DNA of 64,000 nucleotides. Origin: Alphaproteobacteria bacterium. GTDB lineage: Bacteria; Pseudomonadota; Alphaproteobacteria; SMXS01. Shown here one piece after another: positions 40,484-49,439 of this stretch. The translations under genes were made by a program, and so were the position numbers. Below the pieces are notes generated by a model, which worked only from the letters and a program-made list of their open reading frames with translations, was not told where the DNA came from and searched no databases. Numbering within the stretch: position 1 is the first letter of the stretch; each line of letters opens with the position of its first letter. The DNA lies in assembly GCA_028284945.1 (NCBI GenBank), contig JANQQJ010000004.1, positions 1 to 64,000 of the forward strand, given 5' to 3'.

Positions 40484-41485
40484 CTAAAGCCCCACCTTCT
40501 CCGGCGTACACGCCTCGAAGGTGAGAGCTACCTCTTGCTCTGATGCACCGCCCAGCGGCGCGATGATATGGGTGTGGATGCCAGTCTGGCCGCACCAGCG
40601 CAGCCGCTCCTGCACTTCTTCCGGGCTGCCGATGATCGCGATCTCGTCGACAAGATCATCGGAAATCGCACCCGTCGTTTTCTCACGGTCCCGTTCGGCC
40701 CAGCCCTCGCGGATAATGGCGGCCGCATCCTCATAGCCTGCCCAGGCGAGGAAGTTGTTGTAGACCGGAGTCGCATAGTAAGGGGCAAACGCTGCCCTGA
40801 ATTTGGCGCGGGCGGCTTCCTTGTCGTCGGTCACCAGCACCATATGCCGGTTGACGACCTCTACGTCCTCACCCTTCTTGCCAGCGCGTTCTGCGCCGAT
40901 ATGGACATGTTTAATCATCTTCGGCAGCGCACCCATGGGCCACAGATTAAAGATGACGCCGTCGCTGAACTCCGCTGCGTTTTCAATCATTTTGCCGCGC
41001 AGCGCTGCCATATAGACCGGCACCGGGTGTTCCAGCGGCATCTGGCGATAGCCGTGACTGTGTAGCGTATCCAGATCGAAGTTCGATTTTTCGCCTGCCA
41101 GCATGGACTTCACCATGATCGCGGTTTCACGCACACGGGTCACCGGTTTCTGCATCGGCACGCCATGCCACCCGTCCATCATGTTGTGGCTGGAAGAACC
41201 AAGCCCCATCACGAACCGGCCCGGCAGAACCTGACCGATCGCATTGGCGGTCGCCGCCAGGACAGCTGGCGTACGGGTAAAGACTGGCGTAACCGCGACA
41301 CCGATCCGCATTTTGTCGGTATACGCGCCCAATATGGCTGCGGTGGTCAGCGCGTCGGGTGCGCCACCGTCGCCGAACCAGGCATCGGTGTAGCCATGCG
41401 CTTCAGCCCATTGGACACGGTCGATGGTGTCGGACACTTTGGGTCCACCCGGCAGCGTAACCGCCATGCGTTGTGAGGGTGCCAT
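40484..41485 (-). CDS. LLM-class (luciferase-like) flavin/F420 oxidoreductase
   Basis: A 333-residue TIM-barrel protein of the luciferase-like monooxygenase family: MAVTLPGG opening, AEAHGYTDAWFGDGGAPDALT, IGVAVTPVFTRTPAVLAATA, VLPGRFVMGLGSSSH, PVPVYMAALRGKMIENAAEFSDGV and GSPEEVQERLRWCGQTGI. The F420-type subgroup uses coenzyme F420 while others use FMN; the sequence alone does not settle it and no F420 biosynthesis gene is present. It stands with a CoA transferase upstream and a SnoaL-like protein downstream on the same strand, a set typical of side-chain degradation of cyclic substrates. Confidence 0.88.
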   Translation of the reverse strand: MAPSQRMAVTLPGGPKVSDTIDRVQWAEAHGYTDAWFGDGGAPDALTTAAILGAYTDKMRIGVAVTPVFTRTPAVLAATANAIGQVLPGRFVMGLGSSSHNMMDGWHGVPMQKPVTRVRETAIMVKSMLAGEKSNFDLDTLHSHGYRQMPLEHPVPVYMAALRGKMIENAAEFSDGVIFNLWPMGALPKMIKHVHIGAERAGKKGEDVEVVNRHMVLVTDDKEAARAKFRAAFAPYYATPVYNNFLAWAGYEDAAAIIREGWAERDREKTTGAISDDLVDEIAIIGSPEEVQERLRWCGQTGIHTHIIAPLGGASEQEVALTFEACTPEKVGL

Positions 41486-41564
41486 TCCTATTCTCCCCTG
41501 AAATCAATCGTCGTTGATGGCACGCTAATCCGTTGTTACCGGAGTTGCCAGCGCAAGATCATAG

Positions 41565-42758
41565 CTAGTCCGACAGCGCGTCAATTTCCTGTTCGGTTAG
41601 GCCGAATTCGCCCAGCACCTCGCGGGTGTGGTCGCCAAGCCCAGGAGGCAGATGCCGCGTTTCAGGAACACTGGAAGAGAACCGCACCGGTTGATCAAAC
41701 ATCCACGTGGCACCCTCCGTCGGGTGATCGACTTTCGTGACCGCCCCGACTTCCCGCAGATGTTCATCCTCTGTCAGGTCCTCGATATGCGAAACGGGCA
41801 TCGCAGGCACACCAGCCTCGCCGAAAATCTCCACCCATTCAGCATTGGTTTTGGTTGGGATGGCGTCAGCGACGTACCCCGCCAGTTCATCCATGTTCTC
41901 GACCCTGGATTCGATAGTCGCAAATCGCGGTTCAGACACCAAATCGCCCTTGCCGACCGCTTCCAGCGTCGCGTGCCATTGGCGCGTCGTATAGGGCATG
42001 ACACACAGATAGCCGTCTTTCGCCTTGATCGGCTTCTGGTGCTTTGACAGCAGTGACCCATAGCCAATCGGCCCGATGGGCGGGTCGAAGGTATGGCCGA
42101 ACAGCTGGTCGATCGCGGTAAACGACGCCAGTGCCTCGAACATTGGTACTTCGATATGCTGGCCTTCACCGGTCCGCAGTTTGTGAATGATCCCGCCCAT
42201 AATCCCATAGGCCGCATAGAGGCTCGATGTCTTGTCGGCCATCAAGGTCGGAATGAAACGCGGTTCGGGGTTGCCGTCCAACTGGCTGATAATGTCGGTC
42301 GTACCGGTCGCGGACTGGATCAGCTGATCGAAAGCCGCCCGCCCTGCATAGGGGCCTGCCGACCCGAAGCCGACACAGTGCACGTAGATGACATCCGGCT
42401 TTACACCGCAGACGTCCTGATAGGTCAGGCGCATCTTCGTCAGATGCTCATCCCTGATATTGTGGATCACCACATCGGCCCAAACGATCATCCGGTCGAG
42501 CGCGGCACGCGCATTTTCTTTGTGAAGGTCGAGGACAACGGACCGCTTATTGCGGTTGCAGGCCATGAACATCGGCCCCATGCCCTGGCCGCTCGGTGAG
42601 GGCCCGGACCGACGCATGACATCACCCTCGGGGGTTTCGACTTTGATAACGTCAGCCCCCAAATCCCCCAGGATCTGCGTGGCATAGGGCGCAAACAAAA
42701 AGTTCGACAGGTCGAGAACTTTGACCCCGTTTAACGGGCCAGCCTTGTCATTCTCCAT
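41565..42758 (-). CDS. CaiB/BaiF family CoA transferase
   Basis: A 397-residue class III CoA transferase: PLNGVKVLDLSNFLFAPYATQILGDLGADVIKVETP opening, GMGPMFMACNRNKRSVVLDL, FGSAGPYAGRAAFDQLIQSATG, MADKTSSLYAAYGIMG with the Asp of the catalytic region, and GEGQHIEVPMFEA. The enzyme moves CoA between carboxylic acids. It is the first of three minus-strand genes (CoA transferase, LLM oxidoreductase, SnoaL-like). Divergent from the PQQ dehydrogenase with 163 bp between starts, a region holding a GCCCGGC/GCCGGGC hairpin at 42811-42832. Confidence 0.94.
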   Translation of the reverse strand: MENDKAGPLNGVKVLDLSNFLFAPYATQILGDLGADVIKVETPEGDVMRRSGPSPSGQGMGPMFMACNRNKRSVVLDLHKENARAALDRMIVWADVVIHNIRDEHLTKMRLTYQDVCGVKPDVIYVHCVGFGSAGPYAGRAAFDQLIQSATGTTDIISQLDGNPEPRFIPTLMADKTSSLYAAYGIMGGIIHKLRTGEGQHIEVPMFEALASFTAIDQLFGHTFDPPIGPIGYGSLLSKHQKPIKAKDGYLCVMPYTTRQWHATLEAVGKGDLVSEPRFATIESRVENMDELAGYVADAIPTKTNAEWVEIFGEAGVPAMPVSHIEDLTEDEHLREVGAVTKVDHPTEGATWMFDQPVRFSSSVPETRHLPPGLGDHTREVLGEFGLTEQEIDALSD

Positions 42759-42921
42759 AACCCACTCCGAAAAAAGTGCGCTCCCTTATGCTCATGATAG
42801 CAAATCACCGGCCCGGCGTCAGTCGGCCGGGCAGAGGACATATTCCACCATAGCGACATCAAGATTTCCTGCTAAGCTAACGATCCCGAAAGACAAATCG
42901 GGAAATGGGAGCTCAGGATCT

Positions 42922-45090
42922 ATGCATTTCATGGCGCGTACTATCGTTGCTGTATTGGCCATTTCAGCTGCTGCGTGTGAACCAGCGGAACCGCCCACAC
43001 CCGTAGAGCCCGCACCGCCGGAAGCAGAAGTGCCTGCAGAACCTGAAGTGCGTGGACCGGCAGAGGTTGATGGCGAGCGGATCATCAATGCCGACAACGA
43101 GCCGGGCAACTGGATGAGTCACGGTCGAACCTATTCCGAACAGCGTTTCAGCCCGCTCGATGCCATCAATGCAGAAACCGTCGGCGGCCTTGGGCTTGCC
43201 TGGTATGTCGACCTGGACGAAATTCGCGGGATCGAGGCAACACCGATCGTTGTTGATGGCGTGATGTATACGACCAGCGCCTGGAGCGTCGTTCACGCGC
43301 TTGATGCGCGCTCCGGTGAACCACTCTGGACCTACGACCCCGAGGTCCCGAAGGATTGGGGCGTCTATGCCTGTTGTGATGTGGTCAATCGCGGCGTCGC
43401 CGTCTGGAAAGGGCGGGTCTATGTCGGCTCCCTGGATGGCCGGCTGATTGCGCTTGATGCTGAATCCGGTGACGTGGTCTGGGAAACCAACACCATCGAC
43501 CGCCGCCAACCCTATACGATCACCGGTGCACCACGCATCATCAACGGCAAGGTGATTATCGGTAATGGCGGCGCAGAACTAGGGGTGCGCGGCTATGTCT
43601 CCGCTTATGATGCGGCCTCCGGCAAGCGCATCTGGCGCTTCCATACCGTCCCCGGCGACCCTGAAAAGGGTTTTGAGAACGACATTATGGAGGCTGCAGC
43701 CGATACCTGGACCGGCACCTGGTGGGAGTATGGCGGGGGCGGCACCGTCTGGGATTCCATGGCCTATGACCCGGAGCTCGACGTGCTCTATATCGGGGTC
43801 GGTAATGGATCGCCATGGAACCAGCGTATCAGAAGCCCTGAAGGCGGCGACAACCTGTTCCTGTCCTCCATCGTCGCTCTGCGCCCGGACACGGGCGAGT
43901 ATGTCTGCCACTATCAGACCACGCCGGGCGAGACCTGGGACTACACGGCCACGCAGCACATTATTCTGGCTGATCTGGAAATTGACGGCAGCCCACGCAA
44001 GGTGCTGATGCAAGCGCCGAAAAACGGTTTCTTCTACGTCATCGATCGGGAAACCTGTCAGCTCATCTCGGCTGAAAAATACGTCACCGCAACCTGGGCG
44101 ACCAAAATCAATAAATTGACCGGCCGCCCTATTGAAGTGCCCGAGGCACGCTATGAGGCCGGCGCCACCGTCGTTGAACCGGGCCCCTATGGCGGACACA
44201 ACTGGCACCCGATGGCGTTCAACCCCAATACTGGACTGGTTTACATTCCGGTATTGGAAATTCCATCCACCTATGCCGATGACAGCGCCTTCCTGTTCAA
44301 ACAGGGCCGCTGGAACACGGGCACCGACTCCCTGGCTGCTGCGCTTCCGGATGACGAGGCCCAGCGCAAAGCGATCAAGCCCTTGCTGAAGGGACATTTG
44401 GCCGCCTGGGATCCGTTAGAGCAGACCGAAGTCTGGCGCGCACAGTACGATGCGCCCTGGAATGGGGGCCTGTTGAGCACGGCGGGCAATCTTGTTTTCC
44501 AGGGCACTGCAGATGCCCGGTTCGTGGCCTATCAGGCAGATACGGGTAAAGAGCTTTGGTCCGCCCCGTCGCAGACGGGCATTGTGGCCGCGCCGATCAC
44601 CTATGAAGTCGATGGGGAACAGTATGTGACGGTCATGGCCGGCTGGGGCGGCGCCTATGCGCTGGTCGCAGGCTACTTCGTGAAGAATGAGAGCCGGCCA
44701 CCCCTCTCTCGGGTTTTGACATTCAAACTGGGCAGCACAATGGCCCTGCCCGAATTGGACTGGGAACCGCTCGACCATCCAGAACCGCCCGAAGAGACCG
44801 CAAGTGCGGAGACGGTCGAACGGGGCCGCAAGGTCTATCATCAGTTCTGCCAGTTCTGCCACGGCGACAGTGCGGCCGGCGGCGGGGTCGTTATGGACCT
44901 GCGCTACTCAGCCAGCCTGCATGACGAGACCCAGTGGCGCGACATCACGCTCAACGGCACGATGGCCGATGCCGGCATGGCCCCGTTTGGTGAGTTTGTC
45001 AGCGAAGAGGATGCCGAAGCGATCCGCGCCTATGTCATCCGCCGCGCCCACGAACTGGCCAATCAGGCGGCAGAGGCAAACGCAGAATAA
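42922..45090 (+). CDS. PQQ-dependent alcohol dehydrogenase with C-terminal cytochrome c, predicted lipoprotein
   Basis: Start chosen at ATG 42922 behind GGGAG, giving 722 residues; an earlier ATG would lie in the divergent gene. The N-terminus AVLAISAAACEPA reads as a lipoprotein signal with Cys20, followed by a Pro/Glu linker. The eight-bladed PQQ domain has Trp-docking-type repeats, the vicinal disulphide Cys-Cys in VYACCDVVN near residue 150, and PGETWDYTATQH with catalytic Asp340. Residue 342, two further on, is Thr rather than Asp, so calcium rather than a lanthanide is expected. The C-terminus is a class I cytochrome c with C643-x-x-C646-H647 and a distal Met region. It oxidises an alcohol in the periplasm. 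Confidence 0.92.
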   Translation: MHFMARTIVAVLAISAAACEPAEPPTPVEPAPPEAEVPAEPEVRGPAEVDGERIINADNEPGNWMSHGRTYSEQRFSPLDAINAETVGGLGLAWYVDLDEIRGIEATPIVVDGVMYTTSAWSVVHALDARSGEPLWTYDPEVPKDWGVYACCDVVNRGVAVWKGRVYVGSLDGRLIALDAESGDVVWETNTIDRRQPYTITGAPRIINGKVIIGNGGAELGVRGYVSAYDAASGKRIWRFHTVPGDPEKGFENDIMEAAADTWTGTWWEYGGGGTVWDSMAYDPELDVLYIGVGNGSPWNQRIRSPEGGDNLFLSSIVALRPDTGEYVCHYQTTPGETWDYTATQHIILADLEIDGSPRKVLMQAPKNGFFYVIDRETCQLISAEKYVTATWATKINKLTGRPIEVPEARYEAGATVVEPGPYGGHNWHPMAFNPNTGLVYIPVLEIPSTYADDSAFLFKQGRWNTGTDSLAAALPDDEAQRKAIKPLLKGHLAAWDPLEQTEVWRAQYDAPWNGGLLSTAGNLVFQGTADARFVAYQADTGKELWSAPSQTGIVAAPITYEVDGEQYVTVMAGWGGAYALVAGYFVKNESRPPLSRVLTFKLGSTMALPELDWEPLDHPEPPEETASAETVERGRKVYHQFCQFCHGDSAAGGGVVMDLRYSASLHDETQWRDITLNGTMADAGMAPFGEFVSEEDAEAIRAYVIRRAHELANQAAEANAE

Positions 45091-45095
45091 GGTCT

Positions 45096-45845
45096 CTATT
45101 CGACCATATAGCCGCCGTCGACAAACAGCACCGTACCGGTGATGAAGTCAGCCGCATCGGACATCAGGAATTCCACCGCACCAGCAACATCTTTACCCTG
45201 GCCAAAGCGGCCGAGCGGATGTTTCGCCAGCAGGAAGTCTTTAAATTCCTGCGGCGCTTCGCCCGCGCCTAGCCGCCCATCTTCAATGACGCCCGGCGCC
45301 ACTGCGTTAATCCGGATTCCATCCGCTGCATAGTCCAGCGCACCGACCTTGGTATACCCCTCAATGGCGTGCTTGGTCGCGGTGTAGTGACCAGAACCGC
45401 CGATCGCGACATGCGCCTGGATTGAACTGCAATTGACGATGGCGCCGCCGTCGCCCTGCTTCACCATCTGGCGGATTTCGTGCTTCATAGAGAGCCACAC
45501 GCCGCGCACATTGACCGTAAACATGTTGTCGAAAGTCGACGCGTCCAAATCGGCCAACGGGCCAGCAATTTCGCCAATGCCCGCATTGTTGAACGCAGCA
45601 TCCAGCCGCCCAAATCGCCCAACGGTCTCTGCTACGGCCTGTTCTATGTCCGCTTCATTTGAGACGTCGCCTCGAACGAACAGCGCCTCCCCGCCCGCTT
45701 CCTCGATCATCGCAACGGCCGCATCGCCTTCGGGCTGATTGCGCCCCGTAATCGCCACCTTGGCGCCCGATTGCGCGAGTCTGATCGCCGTCGCTCGTCC
45801 TATGCCCAACGATCCGCCGGTTACAAGTGCGACTTTGCCTTCCAT
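45096..45845 (-). CDS. short-chain dehydrogenase/reductase
   Basis: A 249-residue SDR; ATG 45845 behind the strong ribosome site AAGGGGGAGG is preferred to a GTG 21 bases earlier. It has the cofactor loop TGGSLGIGRATA, NNAGIG, catalytic Ser in NCSSIQAH and Y-T-A-T-K (YxxxK). The C-terminal MSDAADFITGTVLFVDGGYMV is usual for the family. The Arg after the first strand (ITGRNQP) favours NADP(H). Convergent with the PQQ dehydrogenase, 5 bp apart, so the two may serve the same alcohol/aldehyde pathway. Substrate unknown. Confidence 0.93.
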   Translation of the reverse strand: MEGKVALVTGGSLGIGRATAIRLAQSGAKVAITGRNQPEGDAAVAMIEEAGGEALFVRGDVSNEADIEQAVAETVGRFGRLDAAFNNAGIGEIAGPLADLDASTFDNMFTVNVRGVWLSMKHEIRQMVKQGDGGAIVNCSSIQAHVAIGGSGHYTATKHAIEGYTKVGALDYAADGIRINAVAPGVIEDGRLGAGEAPQEFKDFLLAKHPLGRFGQGKDVAGAVEFLMSDAADFITGTVLFVDGGYMVE

Positions 45846-46000
45846 GACATCCTCCCCCTTAAACACGTTAGGAGGGGACTATAGAGCAGACGCAAGGCAT
45901 TGGGACAGTGAACGCGGCAGAAATATCAGCAGCCGCGCTGCGAACGCCAAGGAGCTGATCTATACTCGGCGAGGTAGATTCGAACACATATGTTGGCAAC

Positions 46001-46274
46001 TAGAGCACTTTCAAGGAAATCGTGATCAATTCTGTTTCTGCTCCGGCGTGCCGATCCACAAGGAGCGGCGTGAAGCGCGATGCCGTCGCATCGGGCGAGC
46101 GACGGGACACGGTGGGCGGCCGCCAGAGCGAAACCCTCATGGGCCGGGTGCCTTTTGCCCGGCTTTGGCCTCGCTCGTCCTAGAATATGCTGTAGCATGT
46201 CCTTCGTCCTCGCTCCTGAAAGCCGGGCAAAATCACCTCGGCAGACTGATTACGATTTCCTTGAAAGTGCTCTA
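46001..46274. mobile_element. MITE-like element with 28-bp terminal inverted repeats and TA ends
   Basis: The ends at 46001-46028 and 46247-46274 are inverted repeats matching at 27 of 28 positions, each beginning TAGAGCACTTTC when read inward. The TA at both outer edges fits the TA target duplication of IS630/Tc1-mariner type elements. Inside is a nested perfect 14-bp inverted repeat (TTTTGCCCGGCTTT at 46153-46166, AAAGCCGGGCAAAA at 46219-46232) around a small palindrome ATGCTGTAGCAT. No transposase frame exists in the 274 bp, so it would need a full-length element elsewhere. It ends 6 bp before the NUDIX start. The preceding 45846-46000 shows nothing further. Confidence 0.75.
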
Positions 46275-46280
46275 AGCCTG

Positions 46281-46718
46281 ATGACGAACGAAAACCTGAG
46301 AATTCATCAATCAGCGGTCTTGGCGTACCGGGTCCAGAAAAAGCGCATGCAGGTGATGATGATCACCTCTCTCGACACAGGCCGGTGGGTCATCCCCAAG
46401 GGGCACATTGAGGGAGGGCTTTCAGCTCGCGCCTCAGCAGAGAAGGAAGCGTTCGAGGAAGCCGGCCTGCTTGGCCAGGTATCGAAAGTATCGATCGGTC
46501 ACTTCGACTATCACAAGACAGAGCTCAAAGGCGGTGGCCACTGCAGCGTTCAGGTCTTTCCGATGCGGGTACGCCGCGCAGTGCCGAAATGGCCGGAAAA
46601 AGATCTGCGCCGCCGCAAATGGATGTCACCCAAAAAGGCAGCAGCGTCTGTGGCCGAGCCGCAGCTCCGTAGGATCATCCTGAAGTTCTGTAAGACCGTT
46701 CCCTCAAAGTCGGCTTGA
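46281..46718 (+). CDS. NUDIX hydrolase
   Basis: A 145-residue NUDIX protein from ATG 46281 (MTNENLRIHQSAVLAYRVQK). The NUDIX box GHIEGGLSARASAEKEAFEEAGLLG (near residue 38-62) has the G-x5-E-x7-R-E-x2-E-E-x-G-like pattern, with Ala for the usual Arg at one place, so the box is slightly altered but keeps the Glu trio. It should cleave a nucleoside diphosphate linked to another moiety. The frame runs open upstream through the MITE-like element, which ends 6 bp before the ATG, and there is no good ribosome site in the junction. The C-terminus is basic (Lys/Arg-rich). Expression is therefore doubtful or altered. Confidence 0.83.
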   Translation: MTNENLRIHQSAVLAYRVQKKRMQVMMITSLDTGRWVIPKGHIEGGLSARASAEKEAFEEAGLLGQVSKVSIGHFDYHKTELKGGGHCSVQVFPMRVRRAVPKWPEKDLRRRKWMSPKKAAASVAEPQLRRIILKFCKTVPSKSA

Positions 46719-46770
46719 AGGCCGCGCCCGCCGATGTAGTCATCACCGGCGAACACGGGGAGCGAAACCG

Positions 46771-47970
46771 CTAATTCAACCGGCCGATAATCGACACTGA
46801 CGAGACGTTTGAGTGCGGGGCGCCGCCCAGATTATGGGTGAGGCCCAGCTTGGGGTCGGCCAATTGCCGCTCGCCCGCCTTGCCCTGAAGCTGCTGATAC
46901 ATTTCGTAAACCATGCGCAGGCCGGAGGCGCCGATCGGGTGGCCAAAGCATTTCAACCCGCCATCGATCTGGCAGGGCACCTGGCCGTCGGCGTCATAGA
47001 ACCCGTCCATCACGTCCTTCACCGCTTCACCCTCAGCGGAGATATAGAGGTCTTCCATGGTGACCAGCTCGGTGACGGAGAAGCAATCATGCACCTCGAT
47101 CATGCTGATCTCGTCGCGGGGGTTCTCAACACCGGCTTCTTCATACGCCTTTTTGGCCGCCACACGCGTCGTGGCAAAATGGCTGCCGTCCCAGTTGGAA
47201 AAGCCGCTTTCCGAGCCGTCTGACAGGCAAAGCTGCAGCGCTTTAATCGAGATAATATCATGCTTGCCCAAGGTCGCTGCGATTTCCGGCGTGGTGACGA
47301 TGGCGCAGGCCGACCCATCGGACACACCGCAGCAATCGAACAGGCCCAGCGGCTCTGCGATCATCGGCGCGTTCAAGATGGTTTCCATCGGCACCGGCTT
47401 GCGCAGATGCGCCTTTTCGTTCTTGGCGCCATTCTGATGGCTCTTCCATGACACATGACCAATGGCTTCTTTCAGGTCCTTGGCATCAACGCCGTGCTTG
47501 GCCGAATAGGCGGTCGCCAGCTGCGCGAAGTTGCCGGGGGCAGACCCGTTCGGCACCCACAGATCCGTCATGGTGCCGCGTGACCCGGCGGGCAGGCCGC
47601 CATAGCCGGTGTCTTTCAGCTTCTCGACGCCCAACGCCATAGCGATGTCGCATGCGCCTGAGGCGACCGCATAGGTCGCGCCACGCAGCGCTTCGGTACC
47701 CGTCGCGCACATATTCTCAACACGCGTGATGGGAATGTTGGACAGCCGCAACGTGGTTGCGAGCGGCAGCGCCGATGCGCCGACATGGACCTTATCAAAG
47801 GCGGTTCCGAACCAGGCGGCTTCGATCTGGTTCTTTTCAATACCGGCGTCTTCCAGCGCTTCGTTGAACGCTTCGACCATCAGGTCTTCTGCCGTGGACT
47901 CCCACCGCTCGCCGAATTTCGAGCAGCCCATGCCAACAATGGCGACTTTATCGCGAATTCCTCGAGCCAT
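46771..47970 (-). CDS. thiolase family protein (acetyl-CoA acetyltransferase-like)
   Basis: A 399-residue thiolase-fold protein. C88 in VENMCATGTEAL is the acyl-accepting Cys and H344 in CFGHPIGASGL the base; the second Cys loop, usually CxGGG, reads NLGGAPHSN, so the C-terminal Cys is absent, as in SCPx-type proteins. Other features: MGCSKFGERWESTAEDLMVEA and SMIEVHDCFSVTELV. It sits 2 bp after an HMG-CoA-synthase-like/DUF35 gene on the minus strand, the usual pairing for this group. Likely condensing or cleaving a beta-keto-acyl-CoA; direction unknown. Confidence 0.9.
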   Translation of the reverse strand: MARGIRDKVAIVGMGCSKFGERWESTAEDLMVEAFNEALEDAGIEKNQIEAAWFGTAFDKVHVGASALPLATTLRLSNIPITRVENMCATGTEALRGATYAVASGACDIAMALGVEKLKDTGYGGLPAGSRGTMTDLWVPNGSAPGNFAQLATAYSAKHGVDAKDLKEAIGHVSWKSHQNGAKNEKAHLRKPVPMETILNAPMIAEPLGLFDCCGVSDGSACAIVTTPEIAATLGKHDIISIKALQLCLSDGSESGFSNWDGSHFATTRVAAKKAYEEAGVENPRDEISMIEVHDCFSVTELVTMEDLYISAEGEAVKDVMDGFYDADGQVPCQIDGGLKCFGHPIGASGLRMVYEMYQQLQGKAGERQLADPKLGLTHNLGGAPHSNVSSVSIIGRLN

Positions 47971-47972
47971 GA

Positions 47973-49439
47973 TCAGGTCTCCTTTTCAGCATTGAGATCG
48001 GGGGCCGCTTTCCAGAAATAGCGGCGATAGCCCCGCAACTCGTCATAATCTTTGATCCGGAACATCATCTTCAATGGCGTCCCGACTTGCAACTGTCCTG
48101 CATCGGTGTCCGTAAAGCCCATCAGCACCCGGCCACCATCGTCAAAATTCACCTGCCCATAAAAGAAGGGCGGGCTGGGATTGTAGGACAGCCAATCCGC
48201 CGTAAATGACATAAGCGTCGCCGGCTGATCGGCAAATGGATGCGGCTCTTGACTGTCAAAAGCCTGACAGTTCGGGTTCACGCAATAGCGCGAGCGCGGA
48301 TATTGGACCGTGCCACATTTCGTGCATCTGCCACCAACAAAGCCGGTCACCATGTCCTTCTTGCGGTATTCCATGGACAGCGCTGTCTTGTTGTCCGTCT
48401 CAGCGCGCATGCCAAAGTCGAGCTTCACATTGTTCTGGAACGACGCGAACTTCATATAGTCGGTTTCGGTGCGGCCTTGGGCGACGGCGCCTGCCGCCCC
48501 TGCCCGCTTGGGTAGACCAGCCAGCGCCTCGGTCGCCTCGAGCAGGATCACGTCCGCACCCTGGCCGAAATTGACCACCAGGATTTTGTCACCCGCCTTC
48601 GCGTTCTCCAGCGCAGAGACCAGCATCAGCAGCGCATGCGCCGCACCGGTATCGCCCACGGTGGCGGCCATATTGTCAACGACAGCGTCGTCAGCGATGC
48701 CGAACATCTTGGCGACCCGCTGGGGAATGCCGCGCATGGTGCACGGCATCACGAAATGGGTGATGTCGTCGCCAGAGCCACCAACCTTATCCATCAGTCC
48801 TTTGACGGCCTGCGGCACAATCTTCAAATAGCCTTCTTCGCGAATCCAGCGTTCTTCCCAGCCATAGTCGAAATCTTCGCCCTCGCCGCGATAGTGATCG
48901 ACGAAATCGACAGTCACCGTATGCGCGCCCAGGCATTTGGCAATAACGCCCTCGCTGCCGACACCCAGCGCCGCCGCGCCGTGGCCGAAATGCATTTCGT
49001 CCGTGCTGGCGGGCTTGGCCTTGCGTGCATCCGACGCCACAACCAAGCTCTCACCATCACCGGTTGCCTTAAGAGCGGTGATCAGGGCCGACGTTCCCGC
49101 CCGTTGCGAACCCGCTATGTCCAGAGAGGACAGACCCGCTTCCAGATTAACGGCCGCACCAATAACGCCGGCGTTCTGGCGATCTAGAAACGGTAAGGTG
49201 GTCGAAGCGAAATAAATGCCATCGACCGCCGCCCTGTCCCGCTCGGTCAGGCAGTCGCGCGCGGCTTCCACCGCCATGGTGATTGAATCTTCGTCCCAGT
49301 TGCACATGGACCGCTCGCCCTTGCCGAGACCGCGCAGATTAGGCATGGCCCAGGCATGGGCCTTGGCGATGTTTTCGCGGGCCAGCCGCAGGCGTGGCAC
49401 ATAGGCGCCAAAAGATGTAATGCCGACGGGTGATGTCAC
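47973..49439 (-). CDS. HMG-CoA-synthase-like protein with DUF35 zinc-ribbon/OB-fold domain
   Basis: A 488-residue fusion. The N-terminal two thirds has the HMG-CoA synthase/KAS III fold (GITSFGAYVPRLRLARENIA, GERSMCNWDEDSITMAVEAA), but at the place of the catalytic Cys the sequence reads IAGSQRAGTSAL, with Gln112-Arg113, so no acyl-Cys enzyme can form. The C-terminal third is DUF35: a C4 zinc ribbon (RCTKCGTVQYPRSRYCVNPNC) then an OB-fold ending YDELRGYRRYFWKA. Members of this arrangement accompany thiolases in bacteria and archaea and scaffold them. It overlaps neither neighbour but lies 2 bp before the thiolase gene. Confidence 0.88.
   Translation of the reverse strand: MTSPVGITSFGAYVPRLRLARENIAKAHAWAMPNLRGLGKGERSMCNWDEDSITMAVEAARDCLTERDRAAVDGIYFASTTLPFLDRQNAGVIGAAVNLEAGLSSLDIAGSQRAGTSALITALKATGDGESLVVASDARKAKPASTDEMHFGHGAAALGVGSEGVIAKCLGAHTVTVDFVDHYRGEGEDFDYGWEERWIREEGYLKIVPQAVKGLMDKVGGSGDDITHFVMPCTMRGIPQRVAKMFGIADDAVVDNMAATVGDTGAAHALLMLVSALENAKAGDKILVVNFGQGADVILLEATEALAGLPKRAGAAGAVAQGRTETDYMKFASFQNNVKLDFGMRAETDNKTALSMEYRKKDMVTGFVGGRCTKCGTVQYPRSRYCVNPNCQAFDSQEPHPFADQPATLMSFTADWLSYNPSPPFFYGQVNFDDGGRVLMGFTDTDAGQLQVGTPLKMMFRIKDYDELRGYRRYFWKAAPDLNAEKET

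Noticed and set aside
42811-42832. GCCCGGC/GCCGGGC hairpin as a terminator
   Set aside because: It lies between divergent starts (CoA transferase and PQQ dehydrogenase), with no T-run; likely a control-region palindrome or chance in GC-rich DNA.
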